Positions 18,621-28,498 are shown, counted from the stretch's first letter. The stretch is DNA of 52,021 bases from an uncultured Methanobrevibacter sp. (GCF_902769175.1 NZ_CACXNW010000023.1:36138-88158); one strand, 5' to 3'. A program made the numbers and translations. The notes: generated by a model from the sequence alone, not told the origin.

Positions 18621-19116
18621 AAAAACAATCCTCAGTATTTCTAAACTCAACTTGTATTTTTTTAGAAAAATCCCCATTTTTCTATTAATAATATATTTAC
18701 CTATAAGTATATATTATTTTCTTCATATGTTCTTTAGTAGAATAAAGAACAAGTTATAAAAAATGAAAAAATTCAAAAATAATCAATTGACAATAGAAAT
18801 CATATCAAGTTCGATTGAATAAAAACATTTTGAAAAATCACAAACTATCATAAAAAATGAAAAGAGAAATCACAAAATCAAACCAAAAATAAACATGATA
18901 AAAAAATCAAAAAAGCATATTAAATAAACAGTACCATTTAATAAGAAGCACAAGAAAACACAACCAAAAACAAAAATAAAAATAATAAAAAAACAATAAA
19001 AGCAAATAAAATTAAATTAGATTTATTAATGATAATAGATATAAATTTAATTATTATAATTATATAAAATTTATAGAAATTATTATAATTTCAATATGTT
19101 TTAAAAAATTGTAAAA
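18621..19116. other. AT-rich divergent spacer
   Basis: About 500 bp between the HTH repeat-protein gene and purC, which diverge. It is extremely A-rich on the plus strand with no ORF or structured element that I can support. It must contain both promoters; TATATTATTT-like sequence near 18705-18715 may serve the minus-strand gene. Confidence 0.6.
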
Positions 19117-19866
19117 ATGATGATTAAAATGGATTCAAAAAATTTACTTTACGAAGGAAAAGCTAAAAGCGTTTTCCAAGGTGAAAACCCAGACGAAGTC
19201 ATTATTGATTTTAGAGACGATATGACTGCTGGAGATGGTGCTAGAAACGAAAGCATGGGACAAAAAGGTTACCTCAATTCAATTATCTGTGCAAAGATTT
19301 TTGAAATCCTTGAAAGCGAAGGAATAGAGACCCAACTTATTGAATTATGCGAACCTTGCATTATGAAAGCTAAAAAATTGGAAATGATTCCAATAGAAGT
19401 TATTGTAAGAAACATAGCAACAGGAAGCATTATCAGAAAATTCCCATTCGAAGATAAGGCTCCATTCAATCCACCACTTATACAAATGGACTTTAAGGAT
19501 GACGAATACCATGATCCAATGTTAAATGATGCAATAGCTATTGCACTTGGAATAGCAACAAAAGAGGAATTAGACAAATTAAGAGAGCTTGCTCTTAAAG
19601 TAAATGATGCTATGAGCAAAATGTTTAAAGACATTGGAATCATTCTCGTTGACTTTAAAATCGAATTCGGTAAAGACAATGATGGAAACATAATCTTAGG
19701 TGATGAAATCAGTCCAGACAGCTGCAGATTATGGGATGCAGAAACCCTTGATATGCTTGATAAGGAACTTTTCAGACAAGGAAAGGATGATCAGGTCATT
19801 GATGCATATGAAGAAGTTTTCAACAGACTTATAACCGAAGAAGACAAAGCAAAATGGAACTTATAG
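19117..19866 (+). CDS. purC: SAICAR synthetase
   Basis: Condenses CAIR with aspartate in purine biosynthesis. Family landmarks are LLYEGKAKSVFQGENPDEVIIDFRDDMTAGDG at the start, PIEVIVRNIATGSIIRKFPFE in the middle, and LVDFKIEFGKDNDGNIILGDEISPDSCRLWD near the C terminus (nucleotide- and metal-binding Asp/Glu). Length 249, or 245 if the second ATG (19129) is used, typical for a monofunctional PurC. The start choice is uncertain because no strong ribosome binding site precedes either. It heads the pur cluster with purS and purQ. Confidence 0.95.
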   Translation: MMIKMDSKNLLYEGKAKSVFQGENPDEVIIDFRDDMTAGDGARNESMGQKGYLNSIICAKIFEILESEGIETQLIELCEPCIMKAKKLEMIPIEVIVRNIATGSIIRKFPFEDKAPFNPPLIQMDFKDDEYHDPMLNDAIAIALGIATKEELDKLRELALKVNDAMSKMFKDIGIILVDFKIEFGKDNDGNIILGDEISPDSCRLWDAETLDMLDKELFRQGKDDQVIDAYEEVFNRLITEEDKAKWNL

Positions 19867-20035
19867 ATTATTCGTTTATTATGAGTCCCATATCATAAAA
19901 AGAAGATAAATTATTCTTATTAATTATGAAAAATTTAATCATAAGGAAAAGAATATAAATTATGCTTATTTAATTAATTTAAAAAAAATAATAAAATAAA
20001 AACAATACAAATTCTAATTTAGGTGATTAAAAATG

Positions 20036-20308
20036 ATGTATGACATTGAAGTTAAAGTCTCCTTAAAACCAGGAATGTTAAATCCAGAAGCAACTACCAT
20101 TCAAAGATCTCTTGCTCTTTTAGGATACGAAGTAAAAGGAACCAAAACAAAAGAAATAATTACTTTTGTAATGGAAGGAGAATCTGAAGATGAGGTAAGA
20201 GAAAAAGTAGATGACATGTGTCAAAAATTATTATGTAATCCAATTATCCACAATTACACAACCAATATTATAAAAATGGATTTAAGCTGTGGATGCGGTT
20301 GTGAATAG
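20036..20308 (+). CDS. purS: FGAM synthase PurS subunit
   Basis: Small subunit of formylglycinamidine ribonucleotide synthase, which bridges PurL and PurQ and helps ammonia transfer. YDIEVKVSLKPGMLNPEATTIQRSLALLGYEV is the family signature; the protein is about 90 residues. There are two adjacent ATG codons (20033 and 20036); the GGTGAT site suits either. The C-terminal tail SCGCGCE is an unusual Cys-rich end. purQ follows directly. Confidence 0.93.
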   Translation: MYDIEVKVSLKPGMLNPEATTIQRSLALLGYEVKGTKTKEIITFVMEGESEDEVREKVDDMCQKLLCNPIIHNYTTNIIKMDLSCGCGCE

Positions 20309-20369
20309 ATAAATTTACTTGAAAGTCAATTTAACTAATGAATTTAATAAATTATGCAAAAGTGATAAA

Positions 20370-21023
20370 ATGGCAATTGGAATTATAAGATTCCCTGGAA
20401 CTAACTGTGACCGCGATGTTTACAAAGCAATTGAACTTGCTGGCGGAGAAGCAGAATTTATCTGGTGGAATAATGAAGACTTAACTGATTATGATGGAAT
20501 TGTTATACCTGGCGGATTTTCCTATGGAGATTACTTGCGTGCAGGAGCAATAGCTTCAAACACCCCTGTTGTTGAAGGTGTAAAAGCTCTTGTAAAAGAG
20601 GAAAAGCCAGTTCTTGGAATATGTAATGGAGCACAAATCCTTGGAGAAATCAGACTTGTTCCAGGATTGTTCATTACCAATGAAGTACCTAAATTCAATT
20701 GTGAATGGTCTAAATTAAAAGTGTCCAACAATAAAACACCATTTACCAAAAACTTTGAAAAAGGCCAAATTATCGATATACCAATAGCTCATGCTGAAGG
20801 CAGATTCTATACACAAAACATTGATTTGCTAAAGGACCAAGACCAAATCGTTCTTCAATTTGCAGAAAAGAACCCTAACGGTTCTATGGAAGACATTACT
20901 GGTGTTTGTGATGAGTCTGGACTTGTTGTTGCAATGATGCCACACCCAGAAAGAGCTACTACAAAATTATTAGGTTCAGACAATGGTCTTGAATTCTTTA
21001 AAGGTATGTTAGATAGTATCTAA
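20370..21023 (+). CDS. purQ: FGAM synthase glutaminase subunit PurQ
   Basis: Class I glutamine amidotransferase subunit of FGAM synthase. Visible motifs are [14 protein letters not shown] at the N terminus, [17 protein letters not shown], the nucleophile elbow [10 protein letters not shown], and the catalytic His/Glu pair in MPHPERAT. The start at 20370 (MAIGIIRF, with GTGAT just upstream) gives 217 residues, usual for archaeal PurQ; the longer frame begins at a TTG (20319) and only adds spacer sequence. The third partner, purL, is not in the window. Confidence 0.95.
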   Translation: MAIGIIRFPGTNCDRDVYKAIELAGGEAEFIWWNNEDLTDYDGIVIPGGFSYGDYLRAGAIASNTPVVEGVKALVKEEKPVLGICNGAQILGEIRLVPGLFITNEVPKFNCEWSKLKVSNNKTPFTKNFEKGQIIDIPIAHAEGRFYTQNIDLLKDQDQIVLQFAEKNPNGSMEDITGVCDESGLVVAMMPHPERATTKLLGSDNGLEFFKGMLDSI

Positions 21024-21106
21024 ACTATCTAAAAACCTTAAATTTTAATTTAATACAAAAACAATCCATTTTAATAAAAATATAAAATTTTCAAAGGAAA
21101 GATAAC

Positions 21107-21820
21107 ATGCCAGTATATTTAATAGGTGCAGGTCCTGGAGACCCTGATTTAATTACTTTAAAAGCTGTAAAAGCATTAAATAAAGCAGATGTTGTTTTAT
21201 ATGATTATCTTGCAAATGAAGAAATACTAAAGCATGCTCCAGAAGATGCTAAACGCATTTATGTTGGAAAGAAAGCTGGAGAACATTATAAGACACAAGA
21301 TGAAATCAATCAATTGATCATTGATGAAGCTAAAGAGCATGAAAATGTTATAAGGCTAAAAGGTGGAGACCCATTCGTATTTGGCAGAGGTGGAGAAGAG
21401 CTATTGGCACTTGCAAAGGAAAACATAGACTTTGAAGTCATTCCAGGAGTCACCTCAGCTATAGGAGCACCTACAAGCATGGCATTTCCTATAACCCATA
21501 GGGCAGTAGCTACCTCATTTACTGTTGTAACAGGTCATGAAGATCCTACCAAAAAGGACAAGCAGGTTAAATGGGACTACACTGCAGACACTTTAATAAT
21601 CCTTATGGGAATTGGAAACATTAAGGAAAACACTGAAGAGATCATGAAATACAGAGACCCTGATACTCCTGCATGTGCTATTGAAAGCGGAACACTTCCT
21701 AATGAAAGGGTTGTCTTTGGAACCCTTGGAACAATAGCGGACAAGGAAATAAATACACCCGCAATACTTGTTATTGGTGATGTAATCAATGTCTTTAAGG
21801 AAATCAAAGGAATTGAATAA
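21107..21820 (+). CDS. cobA: Uroporphyrinogen-III C-methyltransferase
   Basis: SUMT: adds methyl groups at C2 and C7 of uroporphyrinogen III to make precorrin-2, the branch point to corrinoids, sirohaem and F430. It has the family motifs [22 protein letters not shown] near the N terminus and [22 protein letters not shown] near residues 80-105, plus [20 protein letters not shown]. At 237 residues it is the stand-alone SUMT type without a CysG oxidase/chelatase domain. It has its own promoter region after purQ (83 bp). hemD and hemB elsewhere in this window feed the same pathway. Confidence 0.93.
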   Translation: MPVYLIGAGPGDPDLITLKAVKALNKADVVLYDYLANEEILKHAPEDAKRIYVGKKAGEHYKTQDEINQLIIDEAKEHENVIRLKGGDPFVFGRGGEELLALAKENIDFEVIPGVTSAIGAPTSMAFPITHRAVATSFTVVTGHEDPTKKDKQVKWDYTADTLIILMGIGNIKENTEEIMKYRDPDTPACAIESGTLPNERVVFGTLGTIADKEINTPAILVIGDVINVFKEIKGIE

Positions 21821-21986
21821 TTCCTTTTCACTCTTTTTTTTAAAATAAAATTTACAGACAAAATAAAACCTGAAAAAAAAATCAAAATAAACACGAAATT
21901 AAAAAATGAGCAAAAAACTGTTTTTAAAAAATAAAATTTACAGACTAGATAAAATCTTCATTCACTAATAACACGGACTTGATAAA

Positions 21987-22637
21987 ATGAGTCAAATAAC
22001 AGTTTTTAAAAATTTCATAAACAATTTAGATAAGAAAACAATTAGCATAATCGCATTAACAATCCTAGTCATCATATGGATATTTTTAATCAAGACCCAT
22101 CTAATCGATGGATTCGATAGTTCAATTTACAATATGATTGCCCCATATATAAATGACAATTTAACAAGCATATTCAAATCATTAACATTTTTTGGAGGAG
22201 GTCTTTTCACTAGTGCATTTTGCATATTGGCTTTAATCATATCATTTATCCTAAAAAAGAGAAATATTGGACTTTTCATTTTTTGCAGCGGACTGATCAA
22301 TAAAATCATAACTGACATCATAAAAATAATCGTTCAAAGGCCAAGACCAGAAATACTCCGATTGGTACATGAAACTTCCTATTCATTCCCAAGTGGCCAC
22401 ACAGGAGCATCAGTTACATTAAGTGGAGCACTCATATTCCTAATTTTAAAAAGCAATTTGAATAGAAACATAAAGATCATTCTAACAATTCCTCTTGCAA
22501 TATTGCCTATTCTAATTGCTATAAGTCGTGTCTATCTGGGAGTTCACTATTCAAGTGATGTTATAGGAGCTGCCATGATTGCAACAATATTACTTTTAAT
22601 TGAAATTAGTATTATTGAGAAAAAAGGATTAATTTAA
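21987..22637 (+). CDS. PAP2-family membrane phosphatase
   Basis: A 216-residue membrane protein with the three PAP2 motifs: KIIVQRPRP (K-x6-RP), PSGHTGAS, and SRVYLGVHYSSDV (SR-x5-H-x3-D). About six hydrophobic segments are seen. Family members dephosphorylate lipid or polyprenyl phosphates and diphosphates on the outer membrane face. In this setting a role in recycling polyprenyl diphosphate for glycan or cell-wall synthesis is plausible but not shown. Confidence 0.85.
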   Translation: MSQITVFKNFINNLDKKTISIIALTILVIIWIFLIKTHLIDGFDSSIYNMIAPYINDNLTSIFKSLTFFGGGLFTSAFCILALIISFILKKRNIGLFIFCSGLINKIITDIIKIIVQRPRPEILRLVHETSYSFPSGHTGASVTLSGALIFLILKSNLNRNIKIILTIPLAILPILIAISRVYLGVHYSSDVIGAAMIATILLLIEISIIEKKGLI

Positions 22638-22868
22638 TTATTTTTACCTTAACTAGTGAAAAAATAATTTTTTAGAAAACATAACTCAAATATTAATGAT
22701 TTAATACAAATTAAAAATAAATTCAATTTAAAATCTAAAATAAAGAAAAAATAAACAAAAAAATTAAAAACTTTTCAATACATTTAAATAATATTAAAAA
22801 TAAATTTAATAATAACTCAAATATACTTTAGTGTGTATGAGTGAAATTTAAAAATGAGGTGTTTAATT

Positions 22869-23588
22869 ATGGAAATCGGTGAAATTATAGGTGACGCTAT
22901 TCGTTACCCATTAAATCACACAAAATCTTTATTAATATATTTAGTACTTTACTTTATTATGGCAGTAGTCATAATATTTACTGGCGTAGGATTAGTTGCT
23001 GGTCAACAAGCTAACAACCTATTCTCCAGTGGTGTAATTGGAATTGTAGGATTACTTCTCGTATTAATTATTTCTTTCTTAATTAACGGATACGGATTGG
23101 ATATTGTAAAATTCGGTATCAACAGAAGTGAAGATGCTCCTGAAATTGATATAGCAAAACAAGTTATTAATGGTATCAAACTTACTATTGTAGCTTTCAT
23201 ATACTTTATCATCCCATTAATCATTTATGGAATACTCTCTAACATAAATCAAACTTTAGGTTTAATTATTGGTTTGATCTGTTTCATCATCTTTGGATTT
23301 GCTCTTATAATGGGTGAATGCAGATTAGCAAACACCGAATCAATAGGTGCAGCTTTAAATATGCCAGAAGCACTTAAAGACCTTCAAGCTGTAGGTATTG
23401 TAAAAACCTTAGCAATAATCGTTATCATACTTGTTGTTGCAATTATCTTAAACTGGATTGGCGGATTATTTGCTAATATGGGTGACATTGGTTCATTTAT
23501 TTCAGCAATCTTAAGTGCAATTATCGGAGCATACACATTCTTCTTAGGTAACAGAGCTGCTGGTTTATTATACTCTGACATTGCATAA
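22869..23588 (+). CDS. DUF4013 multi-pass membrane protein
   Basis: A 239-residue protein beginning MEIGEIIGDAIRYPLNHTKSLLIY, the hallmark of DUF4013, with about six hydrophobic, Ile/Gly-rich segments. I use the ATG at 22869 because GAGGTG lies 8 bp upstream; the frame could start five codons earlier. DUF4013 proteins are common and multicopy in Methanobacteriales; their function is unknown. Confidence 0.85.
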   Translation: MEIGEIIGDAIRYPLNHTKSLLIYLVLYFIMAVVIIFTGVGLVAGQQANNLFSSGVIGIVGLLLVLIISFLINGYGLDIVKFGINRSEDAPEIDIAKQVINGIKLTIVAFIYFIIPLIIYGILSNINQTLGLIIGLICFIIFGFALIMGECRLANTESIGAALNMPEALKDLQAVGIVKTLAIIVIILVVAIILNWIGGLFANMGDIGSFISAILSAIIGAYTFFLGNRAAGLLYSDIA

Positions 23589-23616
23589 TATTTAAAAAAA
23601 AAAACTTACTAAATAC

Positions 23617-23665
23617 ATCAAATATTGAGAGTTGATTCTCTTGATATTTGCTTTTTTTCTTTTTT
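23617..23665 (+). terminator. Likely terminator of DUF4013 gene
   Basis: ATCAAATATTGAGAG and CTCTTGATATTTG can pair across a short loop, and TTTTTTTCTTTTTTT follows. It lies about 30 bp after the stop codon. Confidence 0.45.
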
Positions 23666-23789
23666 TAAAAAACTTAAAACACTATTTTTATAAATTTTAA
23701 AGCTATTTTTAAAGTAATAATTAATGTCTGATTTTAATAAAAATTTATTTTTTTTAAAAAAATTAATTATCCCTTATTTTAAAAAAAAA

Positions 23790-23886
23790 GGCTTTGTTGA
23801 AATCCTATAAATTTATATAAAAATTTTTAAAAATTACTGTTAAAAAGATTTAAAATAAAATTTTAAAAAAGGTTTTCAACAGACCC
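23790..23886. mobile_element. MITE-like element or IS relic
   Basis: A 16-bp imperfect inverted repeat frames a 97-bp non-coding stretch. The left end is GGCTTTGTTGAAATCC (23790-23805) and the right end is the reverse complement of GGGTCTGTTGAAAACC (23871-23886), 13 of 16 matching. TGTTGAAA-type ends are reminiscent of IS6-like terminal repeats. No transposase lies inside and no target-site duplication is convincing in this AT-rich DNA. It may be a MITE, a deletion relic, or a hairpin terminator of the DUF4013 gene. Confidence 0.4.
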
Positions 23887-24053
23887 CAAAAAAAACTTAT
23901 TTTATCCTATTTAAAAAAAACTTATATTGTCTTGATGTTAAAAAAAAAGAACTATAGCAATTAATCTATGATAAAAAAGATAGAAAAAAAGAAGTTATAT
24001 TTTTAGATAAATAGAAAATAGAAAAATAAAAAATTAAAAGAATAAAAAAAAAA

Positions 24054-25565
24054 CTAATCTAAATTATCAGATCCACTTAAAGCTTTTTTTACCCTAAATG
24101 TAATGTATTGAGTTCCTCCACGCATTACACGCTTAAACTCTACCCAATCAAGATTTGCCAGGAAAGTCTTCACAATATATGCAAAGGAGAAATAATACTT
24201 GCTCATCAAATTGTCTCTCAACTTTTCTATTTCCTTATGGTCTGCATAAGGATAGTCTACAAGACAATTCAAGTATCCATCATCATTAAGCCATTTGGAA
24301 TAGTCTTCTGTAATCAGATATCCATTTTCCTTAGCCCAATCATAAAATCCAGTTCCTGGGAAAGGTACAGCTTGCTGGAAGAAACACATATCTGGATAAA
24401 CGGATTGTGCAAACTTATAGGTTTCATCGATTGTTTCAAGGCTGTCTCCAGTAAGGCCAATCATAAAGCATCCAAAGACCTTAATGTCTAGTTTCCTTGC
24501 ATTTTCTGCAAATGCCTTTGACTGTTCAAGGGTTATTCCCTTTTTGATTTCATTTAAGACATCCTGATTTCCAGACTCATAACCGCAAACAAGCAATCTG
24601 CAACCTGCATCCTTCATCTTCTTCATGGTTTCAAAGGTCAAGTCAACCCTTGTATTGCAGGACCAAATTGGCTTCAATCCCCTTTTGATGATTTCATCAC
24701 AAAACTCAATCACCCTTTGCTGATTGACTGTAAATGTATCGTCTTCAATAAAGATTTCCTTGATTTCCGGAAGCTCATTTAGAATATATTCAAACTCATC
24801 TGCCAAATCACTTACAGACCTTGTCCTGTATATCCTGCCTCCCATTGTAGATGGATAGCTGCAGAAATTGCATTGGTTCGGACATCCTCTTGAGGATACA
24901 ATTTGAATCATTGGCTTTTGAGCAAATGCATAAGCATAATCATCAAAGTTCAAATACTTCTGATAAACCTTAGAAACATAAGGAAGGCTATCCAAATCCT
25001 CTAAAGGCTCTCTATCTTCAGTATGTCTCACTTCAAATGGAATGGATTCATCAATCAAATTAACATCCAAGCTTGCAATGTCATTGCCATCAGAGTCAAC
25101 CCTATAGGAAACTCCATTAACTACTGATGCATCACCAGAAGATATCAGGTCTCCAACTGTATAGTCATATTCCTGACGAAGAATATAATCGATACCTAAA
25201 CATTCATTAAGAACTGCTTCAGGCAAAATGGTTGCATGAGTTCCTCCAATAAGTATCTTTGCTTTAGGATAAGCTTTTTTGATTGAATTGATAACCTTAT
25301 AATCATAACTGCAAGTAGAGGTTGTTATTTCAGCAATTATATAATCAGGTTCATAGCGTTTAACCTCTTCAATTGTATCTTCAGTAGTGTATGCCTTTGT
25401 AATGCAATCAACAAGCTTACACTCAAATCCTTCCTTTTCACATACTCCAACACAGTATGCCAACCAGTAAGGATAATACAAAGTACCTGATTTTGTCTTT
25501 TCAGGCCATCTGCTTGCTCTGCTTATATTGAATTCATATGGTAAGTTCAAGAATAAAATTTTCAT
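24054..25565 (-). CDS. B12-binding radical SAM enzyme
   Basis: A 503-residue class B radical SAM protein. Residues about 1-145 form a cobalamin-binding Rossmann domain (MKILFLNLPYEF, IIAEITTST, ILIGGTHATILPEAVL). The radical SAM core begins with RGCPNQCNFC, giving cysteines 228, 232 and 235 (CxxxCxxC), followed by IFIEDDTFTVN and the barrel. The early RASRWPEKTKSGTLYYPYWLAY segment resembles HpnJ/BchE-like enzymes that act on lipids or tetrapyrroles. Such enzymes often methylate or rearrange unreactive carbons. The substrate is unknown; no partner gene is fused or overlapping. It diverges from hemD across a 322-bp spacer. Confidence 0.85.
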   Translation of the reverse strand: MKILFLNLPYEFNISRASRWPEKTKSGTLYYPYWLAYCVGVCEKEGFECKLVDCITKAYTTEDTIEEVKRYEPDYIIAEITTSTCSYDYKVINSIKKAYPKAKILIGGTHATILPEAVLNECLGIDYILRQEYDYTVGDLISSGDASVVNGVSYRVDSDGNDIASLDVNLIDESIPFEVRHTEDREPLEDLDSLPYVSKVYQKYLNFDDYAYAFAQKPMIQIVSSRGCPNQCNFCSYPSTMGGRIYRTRSVSDLADEFEYILNELPEIKEIFIEDDTFTVNQQRVIEFCDEIIKRGLKPIWSCNTRVDLTFETMKKMKDAGCRLLVCGYESGNQDVLNEIKKGITLEQSKAFAENARKLDIKVFGCFMIGLTGDSLETIDETYKFAQSVYPDMCFFQQAVPFPGTGFYDWAKENGYLITEDYSKWLNDDGYLNCLVDYPYADHKEIEKLRDNLMSKYYFSFAYIVKTFLANLDWVEFKRVMRGGTQYITFRVKKALSGSDNLD

Positions 25566-25887
25566 TATATCACGAATAATTATAATTTAGTTAAATAGAT
25601 AAAATTTATACATATTTTTATACATATATAATTTTAGATATAAGTATTATATAAATTTAAATAAGTAATAAAGGAATTTTTAATGAAAATATAGGAATTT
25701 TTTCAAAAAATTCCAAAAAGGAAATAATAAAAATAAATTACAAAAAATAATTACAAAAAATTACAAAAAGGAAAAAATAAAAATAAAATTACTAAAATAG
25801 TTATAGAGGATATTGAAATAAATATCCTAAAAAACAATAAATAATTTCAAGAACAAAACATTAATCATTATCTTAAGATGTGGAAAT
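25566..25887. other. Divergent spacer before hemD
   Basis: About 320 bp of AT-rich DNA between the divergent radical SAM and hemD genes. TATA-like TTTATACATATTTTTATAC sequence (25605-25625) is close to the radical SAM start. An imperfect direct repeat of ATTACAAAAA(A)/GGAAA(A)AATAAAAATAAA occupies about 25715-25795. No ORF. Confidence 0.55.
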
Positions 25888-26664
25888 ATGGTAAAGAGAA
25901 TAGCTGTTACAAGACCTGAAGAAAGATCTAAAGCTGCAAAGGAATTCATAGAAAACTATGGAGGAGAAGCGGTTATAGTGCCAACATTGGAATTGAGATT
26001 GGAAAATACGGATTCATTAAAGGAATTGATGAATAGATTCGGAGAATTGGACTGGTTAATCTTCACATCAGTCAGTTCAATAGATTCCATTTTCAAGTTT
26101 TATCCAGACTTTGTCGAAAGCCTGAATTCAGATTGCAAAATTGCAACTATAGGTACAAAAACTGCAGAAGTTGCTATGAATAAAGGACTCCATATAGATA
26201 TCATACCAAAAGATTATACTGCTGAAGGACTCATTGAAGAATTTGAAAAGTTCGACTTAAATAATAAAATTATTGGAGTTCCTCGTACATTTTCTGCAAG
26301 GACTATTTTACCTAAATCACTTGAAGAGATGGGGGCTGAAGTCATATTGGCAGAAAGCTATAAGTCAGTCATTCCAGAAGACACAAAGGATATTGAAAAC
26401 CTAATCAAAGAGATTATAGATGAAAAGATAGATGGAATAACATTTACAAGCCCACTTACTGTAGTGAACATATTCAAAATAGCTAAGGATGATGAAAAGG
26501 ATCAATTGATTGAAAAGCTCTCCAACTCCACCCTTACAGTAGCTATTGGACCAATTACAGGAAATATACTTGATGAATACAATGTAAGGCATATTTATCC
26601 TGAAAGATATACAGTTAAAGACATGATTGACTTGATGTTTAGGGAATTGAACAATCAAAACTAA
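25888..26664 (+). CDS. hemD: Uroporphyrinogen-III synthase
   Basis: Cyclises hydroxymethylbilane with D-ring inversion, giving uroporphyrinogen III for F430, corrinoids and sirohaem. The protein (258 residues) opens with KRIAVTRPEERSKAAKEFIE. It contains LDWLIFTSVSSIDSIF (first domain interface), a flexible linker, KIIGVPRTFSARTILPKSLEE, and DGITFTSPLTVVNIF in the second domain, ending with the AIGPITGNILDEY segment. HemD sequences diverge widely, but this pattern of two alternating domains is clear. A GT2 gene follows after 72 bp. Confidence 0.88.
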   Translation: MVKRIAVTRPEERSKAAKEFIENYGGEAVIVPTLELRLENTDSLKELMNRFGELDWLIFTSVSSIDSIFKFYPDFVESLNSDCKIATIGTKTAEVAMNKGLHIDIIPKDYTAEGLIEEFEKFDLNNKIIGVPRTFSARTILPKSLEEMGAEVILAESYKSVIPEDTKDIENLIKEIIDEKIDGITFTSPLTVVNIFKIAKDDEKDQLIEKLSNSTLTVAIGPITGNILDEYNVRHIYPERYTVKDMIDLMFRELNNQN

Positions 26665-26736
26665 AAAAACAAACATTTTCACAATATTAAAGATTAAAAA
26701 AACATTGATGATTGAATAAAAAAGGGAGGAATTTCT

Positions 26737-27855
26737 ATTAGCGAATTTAAGATAAGCATAATCATACCTGTTTACAATGGAGAGAAATACCTTCCAACAA
26801 CTTTAGATTCTGTAATCAATCAGACAATAGGCATTGAGAATTTGGAAATCATCATTGCAAATGACTGTTCAACAGACAATACAAAGGCAATCATTGAAGA
26901 GTATAAGGAAAGAATCAATAATGAAACTGGTAGGCAAACCATTAAGTCAATCCACTTGATTGAAAATGCAGGAGGAGCATATGGTCCCCGCAATCTTGCA
27001 TTAAAAGAGGTGCATGGAGAATATATGATGTTTGTTGACTCTGATGACACATTTACAAATGATGCCTGTGAAACATTATACAATAAGATCAATGAATACA
27101 ACTGTGATATAGCCTTTGGAAGGTATCTAAGACATTATCCAGAGGAAAATACAATAAGGAAATCCTACACCCCATACATTGACAGCTTAAAAAAGCCTTA
27201 TATAGATTATCTTGATGATTTGGTTGAAGGATCTAATTTCAAGGGATTTGTAGGATTCATCTGGAAAAACATAATGAGCAGATTCTTCTATGGAAAGTCT
27301 ATTGATAAGGGAAACAATGAAGAGATATTCATTGAAAAGATTAAAGTGGAAAATGATGATGAAATAGCTATATTAAAGATCTTGCCATCATTCTGGACTA
27401 AGATATATAGAACCGAACTGATAAAAGACAATGACATCAGATTTCCTGATTGCATTTCTGCTGAAGACTTGAACTTTTTATTGGAATCATATTTCAAAAG
27501 CGAAAAGGGAATTCTGTTTTTAAACAATAAGGTTGTCTATAATTACTTCATGAGAATGGAAGTTGAGGATAAGTCTGTTACTAAGAACATTAATTTCAGA
27601 TTGGTTTTTGATTCAATAAGGGCATATAGATTATCTTCAAATCTTTGTGACGAATATGGAATCAGAAATAAAGACCTTTTCCTAAATCCATATCTATTGA
27701 ATTGGATTAGTTTATGGCTGTCAAGGGACAATTCCAAAGAGGAAAACAAAATATTCCTAAAAGAAGTCCAATTGATGGAAAAGGGAAAAAAGAATGGATT
27801 AAAGTATAAATTGATTTTAAAGCTAATTAAAATAATGCTAAAAATCAAATCTTAG
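26737..27855 (+). CDS. GT2 glycosyltransferase with ATT start
   Basis: A GT2 enzyme: FKISIIIPVYNGEKYLPTTLDSVINQ, EIIIANDCSTDNT, GAYGPRNLALKEV and the DxD-like MMFVDSDDTF. The conserved first strand lies upstream of any ATG, GTG or TTG in frame. The in-frame stop is at 26713-26715, and the only plausible start after it is ATT at 26737-26739, which sits 6-7 bp after a perfect GGGAGGA. I therefore place the start there (372 residues); the first standard start codon (TTG, 26842) would remove the nucleotide-binding strand. Either ATT initiation is used or an ATG was lost. The sugar specificity is unknown. Confidence 0.75.
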   Translation: MSEFKISIIIPVYNGEKYLPTTLDSVINQTIGIENLEIIIANDCSTDNTKAIIEEYKERINNETGRQTIKSIHLIENAGGAYGPRNLALKEVHGEYMMFVDSDDTFTNDACETLYNKINEYNCDIAFGRYLRHYPEENTIRKSYTPYIDSLKKPYIDYLDDLVEGSNFKGFVGFIWKNIMSRFFYGKSIDKGNNEEIFIEKIKVENDDEIAILKILPSFWTKIYRTELIKDNDIRFPDCISAEDLNFLLESYFKSEKGILFLNNKVVYNYFMRMEVEDKSVTKNINFRLVFDSIRAYRLSSNLCDEYGIRNKDLFLNPYLLNWISLWLSRDNSKEENKIFLKEVQLMEKGKKNGLKYKLILKLIKIMLKIKS

Positions 27856-28053
27856 AATAAAGTGAAACAATTTAAAAACAATGAAGAATCATTAGACTAT
27901 AGATTCTAAATTTTAAAAGAATTTATTTTTTCCATCTGAAAAGTTTGAAAAAAACTAAAACTATTTTTAAAAAACTTGGAAAATAAAAAATTTTTAAATA
28001 TTATGCTAACATATTATAATTAAGAATAACTAAAAATTAAAAGAGGTGAAAAT

Positions 28054-28380
28054 ATGAAGGATGTAATGATTTGGCCAATATATTTGGATGCTGAAAAATC
28101 CTTGAATGAAGGTAGAAAGGTTTCCATGGAATATGCAATCAAAGAACCTAAAATCAAGGAGATTATTAGAGCTACTGACAGATTAAGATACAAATATACT
28201 GCTGAAGAGGATAAGGCTTATCCTGGAGAATGGTATAATAAATCAGGCAGAGTCATAATTACCACTGACGAAAGCAAAAAGGAAGTATTGATTAATCTAT
28301 CAAATACCATTAAAAAAATCAGAGAAACCAAACAAGCCAATAGGTCTAATAATAAGAAAGGCAAAAAAGGAAAAAAATAA
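28054..28380 (+). CDS. srp19: Signal recognition particle protein SRP19
   Basis: Binds 7S RNA and allows SRP54 to load, for co-translational membrane targeting. The 108-residue protein has the family start DVMIWPIYLDAEKSLNEGRKVSMEYAIKEPKIKEI, a central AYPGEWYNKSGRVIIT, and a Lys-rich tail. AGAGGTGAAAAT precedes the ATG. Confidence 0.93.
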   Translation: MKDVMIWPIYLDAEKSLNEGRKVSMEYAIKEPKIKEIIRATDRLRYKYTAEEDKAYPGEWYNKSGRVIITTDESKKEVLINLSNTIKKIRETKQANRSNNKKGKKGKK

Positions 28381-28498
28381 TTGAATTCAGTCAAAACCAA
28401 TGAAAAAAAGAAAAATAAACTGAACTCAAGATTTCCTATGAAATAAAAAAAACCAATCACTATTTCATAGGAAAGAAAAAAATAAAAAAGGCGTTAAA

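Larger units (their letters stand above)
23589..24053. other. Intergenic between convergent genes
   Basis: About 465 bp between the convergent DUF4013 and radical SAM genes. Apart from the 97-bp inverted-repeat element it is a run of A- and T-tracts with no coding potential. A short inverted repeat near 23617-23651 (CATCAAATATTGAGAG ... CTCTTGATATTTG) followed by T-runs looks like a terminator for the DUF4013 gene. Confidence 0.5.
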
